The notes beneath the pieces are model-generated. The model was not told the origin of the DNA, made no database searches, and worked only from the letters and a program-made list of their open reading frames with translations. A stretch of DNA of 64,000 bases from Poa pratensis. Taxonomy: Eukaryota; Streptophyta; Magnoliopsida; Poales; Poaceae. The stretch is taken from assembly GCA_947311845.1 (NCBI GenBank), contig CAMZMU010000107.1, positions 38,982,588 to 39,046,587 on the forward strand. The letters are read 5' to 3'. The translations under genes and the position numbers were made by a program. Below are positions 36,645-48,042 of this stretch, piece by piece; position 1 is the first letter of the stretch, and every line of letters starts with the position of its first letter.

Positions 36645-37387
36645 GGTGGATCGCCGAATTTGGCGTTCCCGTGATGATCGATCTCCTCCAAATCGATCTC
36701 GGATGGAATGACAAAAGGAAAACGTCGCGTGTGCTCGACACGACACTTGTAATTAAGTACTGGTATCAGTCTAGTGCTACTACGTGTATGTATGTGTATC
36801 TGCTTCACTAAAAAAAACTGGAGGTGGAGGCTTTGGTGGGTGATCGAGCGAATGAATGAGCACTGCGGCGAAGAGGAGGAAGAGCGAGGCGGGGTATAAT
36901 AAGAGGAAGTATCGGCCGCTCGGTAGGGGAAGGAAGCACGCAAGGAAAGAAAAGGATCGGTGATTTTGGTTTCACCTGCGTCGAGGCGAGGTGCTCGCCA
37001 TTCTCCCGCACGCCACCACCTCCCCGCGCGGTCAAAAAGGCGTGGCGGTCCGTCCAACTGCGGTTTGGCCGCTGTTTCGGCCGTTTCCGGGCTGCCGTGG
37101 CGTGCAGCGCCGCGCGAGCTCACGTGGACGGCAGTCTCCTTACACACTTTGCGCACGCGCATGGGGCCCGCCCGATGGTCAGCGTTCCGTAGGGCGAAGC
37201 GTCGTTAACTGTCACGCTCGGCCTGCAGGCGTGGAGAAGCACCACCCCCACATCCACAGTAGTCCGCAACGAGTTCCGGCCGTGCGTGTGTGTGCGCAGA
37301 CCGGAAGCTTCTGCCTCCGCGTCCGGACGTGTCGAAATAATATCAAAAATATATCTTGCAAACATAACTTGTAATTTTTTTATAGTA
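36645..37387 (-). other. Promoter and 5' UTR region of ClpD
   Basis: GC-rich with CGCG clusters, as in grass promoters. No clear TATA box: TTATTATACC at about 36894-36903 on the minus strand is possible. Plus-strand frames here mirror the GC-rich first exon and are not genes. Confidence 0.45.
37121..37127. promoter_or_regulatory. G-box/ABRE-like motif upstream of ClpD
   Basis: CACGTGG lies 477 bases upstream of the ClpD start codon. G-box/ABRE cores mediate ABA and dehydration responses, consistent with ERD1-type regulation, but a single motif is weak evidence. Confidence 0.3.
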
Positions 37388-37510
37388 CTACCTCCGATCC
37401 ATATTAGGGGGCATAGATTTGTCTAAATTCATATGTATCTATTTAAGTATGTAGACTAGATACATGTGTATCTAGACAAAGTTGTGCCCACTAATATGGA
37501 TCGGAGGGAG
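37388..37510. mobile_element. Stowaway MITE (123 bp, intact ends)
   Basis: The ends CTACCTCCGATCCATATTAG and CTAATATGGATCGGAGGGAG are nearly perfect inverted repeats, flanked by TA on both sides (37386-37387 and 37511-37512). The interior also folds on itself (ATACATGTGTATCTAGACAAA opposite TTTGTCTAAATTCATATGTA). It lies 0.75 kb upstream of ClpD. Confidence 0.92.
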
Positions 37511-37679
37511 TACCAAAAATAATATCATGTCATTCCGGTATACAACATTGTACCAAAAAATCACACAATGCCCACACAGGCCCGGCCGTAGTTCTTGCAC
37601 AACACACAATTGAAATGATCGGTCATCTCGCTCTGTGTACAACTTTTTCTTCTTTGCAAACCAAACCCTTTTCTTCGGA

Positions 37680-38300
37680 TTAAGGTCCTAAAAGTCGATC
37701 GTCATGATCCGGTACTTCTCGGTGAAGAGGGCGATCTCAACCTCCTTGGCCTATGACTTCACTTCAACGGTTGTAGAGCGGGCATTTTCTTTATCGATCT
37801 CGAGCTTCCTTTTATGTTTCCAAGAAGTTCTTCAAGTGCTCCTCTCTCTCTCCCGACGCTTTATCTCTTCCCTCTCTTCCTTCTTCTTACTTGTCCTATC
37901 CTTTTGGGATATGAACCCCTTCAAGGTTCCTTGCAAGGCAATTGTCAAAGCATCACGTTTCGCCTCTATCTTGGTGTTGGTCCTCAACCTAGGCCTCTTC
38001 TCACTTGGGGATTCTTGCTCGACGTTTGGTTCGCCACCACCTCTTCGGGGTGACGCCATGAGTTTTGTCCACTTTGGATAAATTTAAGTTTCATTCCAAC
38101 AATGGATCAACGTAAATGACTTGCCCCCATGCTGGTTCTTGAAGGTTCCCAATGCTTGAGACACCTATTTGAGAGATAAAACGAAAAAGAATGAGACATG
38201 TTCACATGTAGGAGGCAACGAACTTGCCACTTTGGATTAAACGAGTAAGAACAACGAAGAAGTGAAGGAAAACATACCAAGTCCTTGACCCCAATGCCAC
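37680..38300 (-). pseudogene. PIF/Harbinger ORF1-like (Myb/NAM-associated) remnant
   Basis: The minus strand near 38055-38165 reads …QALGTFKNQHGGKSFTLIHC… followed by a stop and YPKW, the pattern KSFTLxHCW…PKW of the Myb-like ORF1 of grass Harbinger elements. Downstream (37832-38059) it continues with a basic segment (SEKRPRLRTNTKIEAKRDAL) and a charged helix (TSKKKEEREEIKRRERERS). Stops and frame breaks show it is dead. ORF1 normally helps the transposase bind DNA. No terminal repeats were identified. Confidence 0.55.
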
Positions 38301-38334
38301 TCATGGGCTGGCCAACAACATGTTCGTAGGTGTG

Positions 38335-38645
38335 ATACGTTTCAAACGTATCTATAATTTTTGATGTTCCATGTTAATATTATGCCAATTGTTACATGTT
38401 TTGTATACACTTCATATCATGTTTATACATTTTCTGGGACTAACCTATTAACAAGATGTCACAGTGTCAGTTCCTGTTTCTGCTGTTTTTGTTTTTCAGA
38501 AAAGTTGTTCTGGCAATATTCTCGGAATTGGACGAAAATCAACGGAGGTCCCTATTTCACCGACACGTACACGGAGTCCAAAGGGGAGACGGAGGAGCGC
38601 CAGGAGGCGGTCACACGCGCGCTCGGCGCGGCCCCACATTTTTTT
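38335..38645 (+). repeat. Gypsy LTR fragment A (TGATACGTC family)
   Basis: Begins TGATACGTTTCAAACGTATC and matches the LTR starts at 39032 and 55487; it is cut off at about 38642. Confidence 0.7.
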
Positions 38646-38649
38646 GTTG

Positions 38650-39031
38650 ATATTATGCCATTTGTGTCCACCATAACTCTACCTATATATGGTATTTCCT
38701 TGCCACTCCAAGTAAATTTTTCATGTGCTACCTTTAAACTATTCAAAACTGTTACTACTCCTTTTTGTGTCAATGTTTACCAAGCTCATGAGGACGGGGT
38801 GGATGTCTTTATGTCACCTGTCAAACAGACTTTACCACCAGACTAGCGGCATATACATCCGCTTATCTATTAATTTTGCAAAAAAGAGCTGGCAACGGGG
38901 TGCACAGTCCCAATTAATTACAACTTTAATCGCTTAATTCTCTTCAAATTTTTGCCATGATTTATCAGATAATCAATGATACCAGTGAAATATCTGCATG
39001 TGTAAACCAAAGAGAAGAGGGATGATCTGCC
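38650..39031 (+). repeat. Internal fragment of a gypsy element, inverted copy at 54480-54870
   Basis: This piece is the reverse complement of 54480-54870 with moderate divergence (shared landmarks TGTCCACCATAACT, GGACTGGGCACC-type and GCAGATCATCC). It lies directly before an LTR start at 39032, so it is probably the 3' internal end of a plus-strand gypsy element with its polypurine tract deleted. Confidence 0.7.
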
Positions 39032-40397
39032 TTGCTGATACGTCTCAAACGTATCTATAATTTTTTATGTTCCATGCATGTTTTATATCAATTGACACAT
39101 GTTTTATATACACTTTATATCATATTATGACATTTATTGGACTAACTTATTAACAAGATGCCACAGTGTCAGTTCCTGTTTATTTTGTCTGTGCATTGCA
39201 GAAAACCTCCAAAAATTAAAGTGCTCAGAAAAATCTGGAAAAAATCCAGAAAATCTAAAATGTCAAAAGACTGCGTGGTGTGATGAGGCCGCCTCGGGCG
39301 TCCCCTCGCGCCGCCCTTCGGATTATATATTTCCCCCGGCATAAAAACTCTAACCCCGAAGCATTTTGTAAAATACGACTCTGAGCTCCGCCGCCATCCA
39401 GAACAAGTTTTGGGGGACAGAAGTCTCTGTTCCGGCACCCTGCCGGGACGGGGAATTGCCCGCGGAGCCATCTCCATCGACGCCACCGCCATCTTCATCG
39501 TCGTTGCTGCCTCCCATGATGAGGAGGGAGTAGTTCTTCATCTGGGCTGAGGGCTCATGCCAGTAGCTATGTGGTTTATCTCTCTCTCCCATGATGTGAT
39601 TTTTATGTGATCATGAGCTTTATAATCTAGTTGAATTCATAAATGTTACTCTTCATTATCTTATGAATTATGCAACTCAAGTGGTTTTATTAATGTAATC
39701 TCCGGAGTCACCTTTGTCCATGGTGCGAAGTTGATAGTGTGCGTGTCGTGTGTGACTCTTTGGAATAAAGATTATGGGAATACTTGCCATGAGTTGTTCT
39801 TTGTGTTGGATGTCTCTATGATATTGTGGTGTCTGTTTAGTACTAGTTAGGGTGCTCATGTTGACAGTGTGGGGTGCCCTAGGTTGGAATACAGACTTTA
39901 TGGCGTGCTTTTATAGCCCTACGCAGTGGATTGGTGTTCGTTGTCCAACCGGAGGATAGTTCGGGGTAGCATAGTGAAGAGGTAGTATTTATGCTATCAA
40001 TTATATTATTATTGTTGAGAGTGTCAACTAGTAAAAGTATGATCCCTAGCTAGGCCTTATTTCCAAGCATTGAAACACCGTTTACTCTCATTTTTGTCTC
40101 ATGTTTGCTTGCTGCCATTTTTATTTTAGATTGCAATTACCACTTATATTCATCCATATCACTTGTATTTTAATATCTCTTTGCCGAACTAGTGCACCTA
40201 TACATCTGGCAAGTGTATTGGGTGTGTTGGGGACACAAGAGACTTCTTGTATCTTAATTGCAGAGTTGCTTAAGAGGGATATCTTTGACCTCTACCTCAC
40301 TGAGTTCGATAAATCTTGGGTGATTCACTTAAGGGAAACTTGCTGCTGTTCTACAAACCTCTGCACTTGGAGGCCCAACACTGTATACAAGAATAGA
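39032..40397 (+). repeat. Gypsy LTR fragment B, nearly complete
   Basis: Starts TGATACGTCTCAAACGTATC and runs through the GC-rich middle (CCGGCACCCTGCCGGGACGG) to a gypsy LTR 3' part (GGGAAACTTGCTGCTGTTCT, CTTGGAGGCCCAACACTGTA). The usual LTR end is missing: the sequence jumps directly into gag. Short frames here are not genes. Confidence 0.7.
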
Positions 40398-40788
40398 GGC
40401 TTGAATCTCTTAAGGACAAAGCAAGGGAGTGGTATGATCTACTGGATGATCCTCATCATTCAGAGTGGAAGGAGCTTGAATCTCTCTTTTACTCTAAATT
40501 TTATCCTCCTTATGAAATGCATTTAGATAGGAATTACATTTATAATTTTTATCCTCGTGATGGTGAAAGCATTGCTCAAGCTTGGGGGAGACTGAAAATA
40601 TTAATACTCAAATGTCCTAACCATGGGCTTCCTGAGGAAATAATTGTTACGAATTTTTATGCAAGGTATTCAGGTCATTACAAAGATTATCTAGATGCCC
40701 GTTCAGAGGGTTCTTTCACAAGTAAGAAGGTTGAAGCTAAATAGGATTTTCTTGAAACAATTCAAAGCAATACTAAAGATTGGGATAA
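40398..40788 (+). pseudogene. Gypsy (Athila-like) gag fragment
   Basis: An open stretch encodes a retrotransposon gag segment (LKDKAREWYDLLDDPHHSEW, FYPRDGESIAQAWGRLK) with an in-frame stop TAG at 40742. It starts abruptly at the LTR junction (40397) and ends where the next LTR begins (40789), so only about 130 residues of capsid domain remain. Confidence 0.8.
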
Positions 40789-42060
40789 TGATGACCCACA
40801 AGTATAGGGGTGTATCGTAGTACTTTTGATAAATAAGAGTGTCGAACCCAACGAGGAGCAGAAGGTGCTGACAAGTAGTTTCGATCAAGGAATCACTGTA
40901 AATACTAGCAGACAAGTTTTTAGAGGTTTTTGATATTGCAGATAAATAAAATACGAGTAAATAAAAGACAGTAATAATAATCGCAGCGAGTGGCCCAATC
41001 CTTTTTAGTGCAAAGGACAAGCCGGTTTGTTTACTTATGATGGCAAGATGTTCTTGAGGACACATGGGAATTTCGTCAAGTGCTTTTGCTTCATACAGTT
41101 GATTAATATTTATTGTTTTGATAAGTGTTGTGTGGGTGAACCTATGCTAATGCACCGTCCTAACTTGGACTAATACATACTTGTGATTAAACCCCTTGGA
41201 AGCATCCGTGTAACAAGAAAGTATTTAAGATAAATCTAACCGCAGCCTAAACTCTGAGATCCTACGATCCCTCATGCACCGGTTTACTAATGGGGGTTTA
41301 GGTTTCTGTCACTCCCGCAACCCCACAATTAGTAGTCGGATACACAATGCATTCCCCTAGGCCCATAAAGGTGAAGTGTCATGTAGTCGACGTTCACATG
41401 ATACCACTAGAAGAATAACACCGCAACTTAAATATCAAACCATTAAATATTACTCAACATAACTTCACTACTAACATCAAGACTTCTCCCATGTCCTCAA
41501 GAACTAAACGAACTACTCACAAGACATCATATGGATCATGATCAGAGGTGATATAACGATGAATAACAATCTGGACATATACTTCAATTCACCGATAAAA
41601 CTTAATAGCATCGACCACAAGGAGTAATCAACACCGGGAAAGTTTCCCCTATGAACTACACAAAGTATAACCCTAAATGTTACAGCGGAACAAAGTGGAG
41701 CGGTGGAGATGATGGTGTCGGCGATGGAGATGATGATGATCCCGATGAAGTCCAGCGTGATGACGATGGCAATAGCGATGATTTCCCCCTCCGGGAAGGA
41801 ATTTCCCCGGCAGATTTCTCCATGCCGGAGAGCTTTTTCTCTCTGTGTGGTTTCCGCCTCGTGGAGGCGGCGGAATATATCCTCGAGCATCCCCCGTGTC
41901 TTAGGGTTTCTGAGGGATGAAGTACGCGAAGGGGCGTCGGCTGAGATGGGCCAGGGCAGCCACACCAGGTGGCGGCGTGACAGAGGTGGGCCCCGCGTCG
42001 TGGCATGGTGTGGGCCCCTCGTGGCCCATCTTCGCCTCCCCTTTTGGCTGCCTGCGGCAT
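40789..42060 (-). repeat. 3' LTR of a minus-strand gypsy element, left part
   Basis: Begins TGATGACCCACAAGTATAGG, a gypsy LTR edge I recognise from Triticeae. It is interrupted at 42060 by the Athila-like element and resumes at 51296-51525, where it ends …GGACGTATCA followed by a polypurine tract (minus strand GCTTGGGGGAGT). The rejoined LTR is about 1.5 kb. The frame at 41513-42131 is an artefact of the GC-rich part. Confidence 0.82.
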
Positions 42061-43299
42061 TGATCAGTTTGTCTTATAGGGGGGTTTGTGTTATCGTCTC
42101 CACAGGGATCAACAAAGTTATGACGTTTTAAGGGGTTGCAGAAGCTAAACCAAATCTTCAGGTTTTTAGGTTTCCAACATAAAAGTAAAGATTTTCAGAA
42201 TTAAAAGTTCAGAATTTAACTTGCTACTCCTGGGTTGTCAATCCAGTTGTTGGCAAGGAACCGAGCAGGGTTTAGACAGGGAACAAGATGTTTCACTTCA
42301 CAGGCAAGCAGAGACTAGTCTTGCAAGCCGAGGGTTTTTAGCAGGAGAAGGAGAAAAATTCATAACACAAAGATCACTGCTTTCTGGGTTGTCACGCCAG
42401 ATCACAAGTGAGTTAACAAGAAAAGGGGGGCTAGGGACAGATGTTGCAACAAATCGTGTGCAGGGACTAGCCTTACAACACAGATCAACACAAACAACAA
42501 ACAAAGCATGCAAATCTTCAGATAAAACAGAGAACTGTGTCACTCAATTCACTGCAGTAACCAAAAATTACAAGCTCTACTTGCAGATGGATGATCTACT
42601 CGTTTCACGCAGGATTACACAAGAGAGTGGAGAGAGGTCTTTAGCTTTAGCTCACAGAAACCCTAGTCGAAGCAGAGGAAGCAGAGGAGTGGAAGAAGAG
42701 TTGCAGATCATGAGCTTCTGGTCACCGAGGCCTTGCACTTCTTCTCCTGATCAGCTTGTGCACCTTGTTCTTCTTCTTGTTCTTGCGCTGGTTCTTGGAG
42801 TTCTTGGTTGGTGGTGGAAAGGTGGAGTGGAGTGGATGGTGGATGGGCGAGTGGATGGCCGAATGGCCGGGCGGATTGCGGAGAGCGGGGCCCTGTGGTG
42901 GTGGTGGTGGCTTTATACGCCTTTTTCCATTAGTGGTGGAGGTGTGGTGCGAGTTGATGGAGAGGGAAGCTTCCTCCTTCTTGCTGCAGCACAGTGCACA
43001 TGGTATGTTTCTCTCTTTTTGCCTTTGTGCCTTTTGTAGTTTCCTTGATCTCCAAGTTGATCTTCTTCTCCTTTCAACGAATCAAACTTATTTGAATTGC
43101 TTCTGTTGATATGAGTTGAATGTTGCTTCTTGCCTCACTTCTACATTGGATCTTCTGAAGATTATGTGCCTTTGCGCACTGAACTGCAAAATGAGTGAAA
43201 AGTAATATCAAATGAAGATATTTGCAGTTCTGGATATATAAACAGTGAGGTTTTTGAGGTTTTAGGTCTGTGAATTATACATATAATTGATGGTGATCA
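42061..43299 (-). repeat. 3' LTR of the Athila-like element
   Basis: 1239 bases, TG…CA, near-identical to 50043-51290. The polypurine tract (AAGTCTGGGGGTT on the minus strand) lies just inside at about 43300-43315. Confidence 0.95.
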
Positions 43300-44636
43300 A
43301 ACCCCCAGACTTAAACCTTTGCTTGTCCTCAAGTAAAGAAAACGAGGTGCAAATGAGAACAAACAGAATAAGAATAGTGCAAGGTTCTGAAAACTTAGCA
43401 ATTCATTCTAGTTGGATTCAATGTAGTTCTGTTTACTATTTGAGCAAGTGCTAGTTTGGAAACAAGTTTCAAATAGCAGAATTTAACCATTTCTAAGTTC
43501 AACTGCTTGGGATTAGTATGATAAGATAATTTGCACAGAAATGGAATGTAAATGATCCAGAAGATAGCCATAATGCAAGAATGCATGCTTAGTCAGTGCT
43601 TCACCTACTACAGTTCCAGGGAACATAATAGGCTAATGCTGCAAGGATGCATGAGTTGGTTGGTTAGTGTTAGTGAGACACTTGTTTTATCAGTTAGTGC
43701 GTCACATGCTACCATCCCAGGATCATAGCTGCTAATGCAAAAATTGTTGCTTGAAACTTCAGTTAACCTTTTCTTAGTTAGTGCGTCACATACCCCAATC
43801 CCGAGATTGTGGTTGCTAATGCAAAAAGTTGTTTGCTGTTACCACATTTTTAGTTAGTGTTAGTGCTTCACAAATCACTATCCAGAGATATTGATTGCTA
43901 ATGCAAAAAATGCAAACATGCAGAAATGGAGTTAGTAGATGCCTCTAAAGTGGATCATATAGTTCAGTTTCATAGCAAATGGCATTATCAAGTATTCCAC
44001 AAGTATTTGATCAGAGAAATAAATCAATTCTGTTTTGAGAAATGGGTCTGAACATAGCCTTTGCAAGAATAATAAGCAGATATAATACATGATTCACAAC
44101 ATCATGTAGTGCTATTTAATCAGAACAGAGCAAAACCATAGCATTTTTTCTGTAACAGCCGTAAAAATGCCAAATTGATCATTGATAAAAAACATGGCAT
44201 AACAATAATATTCAGCTGTGGATAAGATATAAAAGATTGGAATGTTTCCACCTGGTGTTTACTTCTGCTTCTTGCTTCTTGATATCATAGCCAAAACTTT
44301 CTCCTCTTCCTTTTATTTAAAATCTGAAAAACAAAGACAAAAAGAAAAACACAAACAAAATTATAACAAGTAAATAGAAATAATCATGCAAATAGTGTAC
44401 AAGGGTACCAGGCTGCCTCCTGATGAGCGCTTGTTTATAGTCATGAGCCTGACTGTAGCTTCTTCACTGGTTCTCAGCTGCAGAGGATGCACTGGGATCA
44501 TCCTCAGCTTCATCATCATCTGTTTCTTCACTTTCTTCAGTGTTCAACTGCTCTCCTACTCTGTAATGCTTCAGTCTCTGCCCATTCACCTTGAAAGTAC
44601 CATATGTTGCACTCTGTACTTCAAAAGCACCATGTC
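43300..44636 (-). other. Non-coding 3' internal region of the Athila-like element
   Basis: No long frame, so an env-like ORF, if it ever existed here, is gone. A tandem array of four diverged units of about 90 bases (AGTTAGTG[C/T]…TCACA…GCTAATGCAAAAA) occupies about 43590-43915. Confidence 0.7.
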
Positions 44637-45784
44637 CTAGGTCTCTCTTGATGACACAAGGGCCAAACCATCTTGTCTGTCCAACACTGAATTTTTCTTT
44701 TTGAGAATGTGCTTGTCATGCCATTTCATGGTCTTTTCCTTGTAGATCTTTGAGCTTTCATAAGCATCATTTCTCAGTTCCTCTAATTCACACATCTGAA
44801 GTTTTCTTGCAGTTCCAGCTTTTCCTAAATCCATGTTCAGGTTCCTTATTGCCCACTGTGCTCTGTGTTCTAGCTCAACAGGTAAATGACATGCTTTTCC
44901 ATAGACAAGCCTGAATGGTGACATACCAATAGGTGTCTTATATCCTGTCCTGTATGCCCACAGACTATCTGGCAATTTTGTTGACCAATCCCCCTGGACT
45001 TAGAAACAACTTTCTCCAGAATTTGTTTCACTTCTCTGTTTGACAGCTCAACTTGTCCATTGGCTTGAGGATGGTAAGGTGTAGTTACTCTGTGGTTTCT
45101 CACACCATACTTGTTCAGAAGCTTCTATAACTGTTCATTGTTGAAGTGAGCTCCACCATCACTGATCACTACTCTTGGTACTCCAAATCTTGGGAAAATG
45201 ACAGTCTTGAAGAATTTGCAGACTGCTTTTGAATCAGCACTGACAGTGGGTATTGCTTCAACCCATTTGGACACATAGTCCACTGCAACTAGTATATGCT
45301 TGTATCCATTTGATGATGGTAAAGGGCCAACAAAATCAACTCCCCATACATCAAACAGTTCCACTTCCAGAATTCCCTTCTGTGGCATTTCATTTCTTCT
45401 TGATGTCTTTCCAGTTCTCTGGCAGGGATCACATTGTTTGATATAATCATGCACATCTTTGAACAAGTTAGGCCAATAGAATCCTGCTTGCAGAATTTTT
45501 GCTTGGGTCTTCATAACTCCAGCATGGCCTCCATACATGCCTGCATGGCATTGATACATAACATCACCGATTTCTTCAGCTGGCACACATCTTCTCACAA
45601 TTCCATCTGCACAATGCTTATACAGGAATGGATCATCCCAGTAATAGCTTTTTGCATCATGCATGAACTTCTTCTTCTGCTGGTAAGACATGTCTGCTGG
45701 GATAATTTCACACACCAGATAATTCACAATATCTGCATACCAAGGAGAACTAGCACTTACTGCCATTAGCTGCTCACCAGGCAT
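44637..45784 (-). pseudogene. Gypsy integrase (two breaks)
   Basis: Frame 45125-45784 carries the HHCC zinc finger (HAGMYGGHAG … CDPCQRTGK) and two catalytic aspartates (DVWGVDFVGPLP, SDGGAHF). A TAG stop near 45126 interrupts it. The next frame, 44870-45103, gives the catalytic-glutamate region ([13 protein letters not shown]), and 44637-44975 gives the C-terminal part ([19 protein letters not shown]). Integrase inserts the cDNA into nuclear DNA; this copy needs suppression of a stop and a frameshift. Confidence 0.9.
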
Positions 45785-46940
45785 TCTATCTTGTATCTCT
45801 CAGCCACCTGGGCAATTGATTCTTGACAGGTGATCTGCTACTGAATTCTCAGATCCCTTTTTATCTTTGATTTCAATGTTAAACTCTTGCAGCAAGAGAA
45901 TCCATCTGATCAGCCTAGGCTTAGCATCCTTTTTGCTCACCAGATATTTTATTGTTGCATGATCTGTGTAAACAACACACTTGTGCCCAACAAGATAGGG
46001 TATGAATTTATCAAATGCAAACACTACTGCTAGCAATTCCTTCTCAGTGGTTGTGTAATTGATCTGAGCATCATCTAGTGTTCTGCTGGCATAGTAAATC
46101 ACATGAACTGCTTTTTCTTTCCTCTGACCAAGTACTCCTCCTACTGCAAAGTCACTTGCATCACACATCAGTTCAAATGGCACTGTCCAGTCAGGTGGTT
46201 GCACAATTGGAGCTGTAACCAGAGCTTCTTTTAGCTTGTTGAAAGCTTGCATAGATGCTTCATCGAACACAAACTCTACATTATGATTCAGCAAGTGTGT
46301 AAGTGGCTTTGCAATTTGAGAAAAATCTTTGATGAACCTTTTGTAGAAACCAGCATGTCCCAAGAAACTCTGTATTCCTTTTACATTTTCAGGAGGAGGT
46401 AGTTTAGCAATTACATCTACTTTTGGTTTGTCCACTTCTATTCCTCGGGCAGACACCAAGTGACCAAGCACTATGCCTTCAGTTACCAAGAAGTGGCACT
46501 TCTCCCAATTTAAGATCAAATTTTGTTCAGAGCATCTGTGTAATACTGCTGTCAGATTTTTCAGGCAAGAGATGAAATCTTTTCCATATACTGTGAAATC
46601 ATCCATGAACACTTCCATGATCTTCTCAATATGAACAGAAAATATGGACATCATACACCTCTGAAATGTGCCAGGTGCATTACACAAACCAAATGGTAAT
46701 CTCTTATAAGCAAATGTTCCATATGGACAAGTGAATGTTGTCTTGTCCTGGTCAGATGGATGAATGGGTATTTGCAGAAACCCTGAATATCCATCTAGAT
46801 AGCAATAGAATTTCTGACCAGCAAGCCTTTCTAGCATCTGATCCATAAATGGCAATGGGAAAATGATCTTTCCTAGTTGCCTTATTCAGTTTTCTGAAGT
46901 CATTGACCATTCTCCATCCAGTAACTGGTCTTGTGGTCAT
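45785..46940 (-). pseudogene. Gypsy reverse transcriptase and RNase H
   Basis: Frame 45800-46855 shows RT motifs ([34 protein letters not shown], catalytic FMDDFTVYG) and the RNase H region ([42 protein letters not shown]). The N-terminal RT part is in a second frame (46752-46940: [20 protein letters not shown]), and a stop separates RNase H from integrase near 45799. Otherwise nearly full length. Confidence 0.92.
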
Positions 46941-48025
46941 TAATCTCCCTTCTCATTTTCTACCACTGTGTAACCTCCTTTCTTAGGCACAATATGTATA
47001 GGACTTACCCATTCACTGTCAGAAATGGGGTAAATCATTCCTGCCTTTAGCAGTTTCAGTACTTCTTTTTTCACTACTTCTTGCATTGCAGGATTCAGTC
47101 TTCTCTGCCCTTCTCTAGTTGGTTTACTTCCATCTTCTAAGTGTATTCTGTGAGAACAAATCTTCTCATCAATTCCTCTGATATCATCAATAGAGTACCC
47201 AATAACATTCTTGTACAGTCTCAATACTGACAACAAGCTTTCTTCTTGTTCACTATCCAGAGCAGAACTGATTATCACTGGGTGTATCTTTTCTCTCTCA
47301 AGGAATATATACTTCAGGTGATATGGTAATTCTTTTAGCTCCACTATAGAGTTGTGAACTGGGTTGCAAACTGCAATTTCTCCAGCATCTGCATCTTTTT
47401 CACATATAGATATTCCATACAACTCCTGGTGATTAGGACTATCTGCGGTCACAAACACTTGTGCTACAGGCTCTTCTGTCTGCATTTCTTGTATTGTGTC
47501 CAAGACATTTTTGTCTATTACATCAATGGACTGACATTGCTCCAGTATGTTTGGTAGATGAGAGGCATGCTTCATACTGAACTCAGCTTGTTCAGAACCA
47601 AACTGCAGTTTCAGAGTTCCACCTTTTACATCTATTATTGCTCCAGCTGTTGCCAGAAAAGGTCTGCCTAGAATCATGGATTCAGAATTATCTTCCATCT
47701 CCAGTACCACAAAGTCGACTGGATAAGCAAAATTTCCAACTTGTACTGGCACATCTTCCAGAATTCCAGCTGGTTTCCTCAGTGTTCTGTCAGCTAACTG
47801 CAGAGTCATTGATGTAGGCTTCAGAATTCCTAACTGCAATGTTTGACTGACAGCCAAAGGTAAAACACTAACTGATGAACCCAAATCACATAATGCTGCG
47901 AATGTTCTCTTTCCCACAACACATGGGATGCTAAAACTTCCAGGATCACCCAGCTTCTTTGGCATATAATTCAGAATGACAGCACTGCAATCTTCTGTCA
48001 GTGCAACAATTTCTAGGTCATCCAA
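46940..48025 (-). pseudogene. Gypsy aspartic protease and pol N-terminus
   Basis: The frame includes the protease active site in Athila form (ALCDLGSSVSVLPLA) and the flap-like GRPFLATAGAIID. It then leads into the RT N-terminus (PISDSEWVSPIHIVPKKGG). The enzyme cuts the polyprotein during particle maturation. The frame ends at a stop near 46940, just before the RT core. Confidence 0.88.
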
Positions 48026-48042
48026 GCTTCTCTTCTTTGTTA

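Noticed and set aside
36645..36746. Upstream in-frame ATG extending ClpD by 34 residues
   Set aside because: The extension contains acidic and aromatic residues unlike a transit peptide start, whereas the ATG at 36644 gives the family N-terminus MEVCCCSTS.
36041..37162. 373-codon minus-strand frame overlapping ClpD exon 1
   Set aside because: Out of frame with the ClpD protein, low-complexity Pro/Arg/Ser, produced by the GC-rich first exon and promoter.
41513..42131. Overlapping frames on both strands
   Set aside because: They lie in the GC-rich part of a gypsy LTR; overlapping frames on both strands without motifs.
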